The position numbers and the translations under genes are program-made. A model generated the notes under the pieces. That model saw nothing but the letters and a program-made list of their open reading frames with translations, was not told where the DNA came from and made no database searches. Below, one piece after another: positions 63,228 through 64,000 of a DNA stretch of 64,000 bases; the first letter of the stretch is position 1, and every line of letters begins with the position of its first letter. Source of the DNA: Sipunculus nudus (taxonomy: Eukaryota; Annelida; Sipuncula; Golfingiida; Sipunculidae); the NCBI GenBank assembly GCA_026874595.1, contig CM049310.1, forward strand, positions 42,473,558 to 42,537,557, written 5' to 3'.

Positions 63228-63475
63228 GCTCTATGGGCGCTTTTTGGTCCCAGACGGCTCCCCTGTGTCTGTGACGTCACACTTACCATCAGCCAATCAA
63301 ATCAAGGAACAGTACCTGTTCATGATAACATAAGAAACTCACGTACACAAAGCATGTAGTCCCTGTGGCGCAATGGTTAGCGCGTCCGGCTGTTAATCGG
63401 AAGGTTGGTGGTTCGAGCCCACCCAGGGACGTTATACCTCTATGGGCGCTTTTGGCTCCCAGACGGCTCCCCTGT
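63228..63475. repeat. CTCTATGGGCGCTTTT repeat flanking tRNA-Asn
   Basis: CTCTATGGGCGCTTTT followed by CCCAGACGGCTCCCCTGTG occurs at 63228-63266 and 63437-63475, on either side of the CRE/CCAAT and tRNA block. Confidence 0.85.
63359..63431 (+). tRNA. tRNA-Asn (anticodon GTT), second copy
   Basis: This 73-nt copy has all four arms and anticodon GTT intact. It is one base shorter than the first copy in the D loop (GGCGCAATGG versus GGCGCAATCGG), with a few other changes. The 85 upstream bases with CRE and CCAAT match those before the 4203 copy. Confidence 0.92.
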
Positions 63476-63840
63476 GGGGGAGGGGGGGGACTTGAGGGGG
63501 GGAGGGGGCGGCCCCTCCCTCTGCCTTATGTCAAGAAGTAGTAGAGTTGTGGGCTTGTGGCCACCAGGGGTCGGTTGTGTGGTTCAAGTCAGAAGTAGAC
63601 CAGTTGTAGGTTTGGGGATCGCCGGCAGGGGGGGGGGGGGGGGGAAGAAGAGTCGGTAGGATGTGAAAGGTCGGTCTGGGTCGTCTAGGTTAGAGATGAA
63701 AGGTCAGTAGGGTTTACCGGGGGGGGGGGGGGAACAGGGGAGTTCTGGGTGGGATCGCCTGGCGGGGGGAACAGGGGAGTTCTGGGTAGGATCGCCCGGC
63801 GGGGGGGAACAGGGGAGTCCTGGTTGGGATCGGAGACCCA
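63465..63840. repeat. G-rich low-complexity region with about 38-bp repeats
   Basis: Long G runs (up to about 14) are followed by three units containing GGGGAACAGGGGAGT and GGGATCG (about 63720-63836). ORFs here are compositional artefacts. The repeat could form G-quadruplexes. Confidence 0.85.
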
Positions 63841-64000
63841 TGTGAATGGTTAAAGAGTGTTCATCGGATATCATCGGTACTGGAAAAGCCACAGGTGTGC
63901 AACGCATGTCAAAGCACTAGGGGATCGTTCAGATCCCGACAGAGGGTCTCCACTGGGGCCGAGGCCCCTATAGAAATTTCTCCACAGGGCTCGTGGTGGG

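Larger units (their letters stand above)
62085..63358. other. Repeat-rich 3' region, no gene
   Basis: This region holds simple repeats listed separately and an AATAAA at about 62767. A 97-aa ORF at 62875-63168 lacks support. Confidence 0.6.

Noticed and set aside
63405-63907. Gly- and Pro-rich ORFs at the right end
   Set aside because: They are artefacts of long G runs.
1-64000. Confident assignment to a named virus family
   Set aside because: No polymerase, terminase, capsid or protease hallmark gene was recognised; promoter style and gene content suggest only a nuclear animal DNA virus or an integrated copy.

Overview
The window reads as a gene-dense stretch of a large double-stranded DNA virus, or an integrated copy of one, that is transcribed by RNA polymerase II in an animal nucleus. 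The evidence is compact genes on both strands, metazoan-type TATA and CRE promoters, spliced genes, splice acceptors just before many start codons, AATAAA signals, eukaryotic tRNA genes, and many death-fold, BIR and RING proteins of the animal apoptosis and innate-immunity type. No hallmark replication, capsid or packaging gene was recognised, so the lineage is open. A herpesvirus-like virus of a marine invertebrate (malacoherpesvirus-like) is one possibility and is inference only. Two hAT-like transposon fragments in a gene desert leave room for a host-integrated copy.

Left end (1-9.6 kb): a gene-poor flank, then leftward genes. These are a 61-aa ORF, an FG-repeat (nucleoporin-like) protein, and three tandem paralogues built from a duplicated zinc-ribbon domain. 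A tRNA-Asn sits at 4.2 kb and a long tRNA-like element at 9.5 kb.

9.8-22.2 kb: a rightward spliced unit. A control region with nine ETS sites, CCAAT boxes and two CREs leads to a CRE-TATA promoter at 10.74 kb and six conserved-loop hairpins. Then come three helical paralogues, a Cys-rich protein, a retropepsin-like protein with a broken half-copy, a strongly folded RNA element, a 653-aa RING protein and a small basic protein. Inside it a second CRE-TATA promoter (15.8 kb) points left into a 163-bp tandem array of palindromic hairpins.

23-36 kb: a leftward unit that converges on the first, with a tRNA-Arg at the meeting point. It holds a probable tandem death-fold protein and a tandemly amplified family of proteins with acidic N-termini and basic tails. 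The third CRE-TATA promoter (33.5 kb) lies near its head, followed by a two-exon 524-aa gene with its own promoter.

36.3-44.9 kb is a desert: purine-rich on the + strand, full of GTAAGT-like donor sites, microsatellites and transposon-like fragments.

44.9-58.8 kb is a cell-death and ubiquitin island. It has a small RING protein, a second Cys-rich paralogue, a five-exon BIR-BIR-UBA-RING IAP gene, a CARD protein, a protein with two possible PC4-like domains and an acidic repeat tail, and six CARD genes in a row, two of them fused to RING domains. The right end carries a 794-aa protein behind a duplicated upstream region and a TATA box, then simple repeats, a second tRNA-Asn copy in the same 160-bp context as the first, and G-rich tandem repeats.

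The common theme is inferred to be control of host death and inflammasome signalling (CARD, BIR, RING) plus nuclear proteins. Most gene functions remain unknown.
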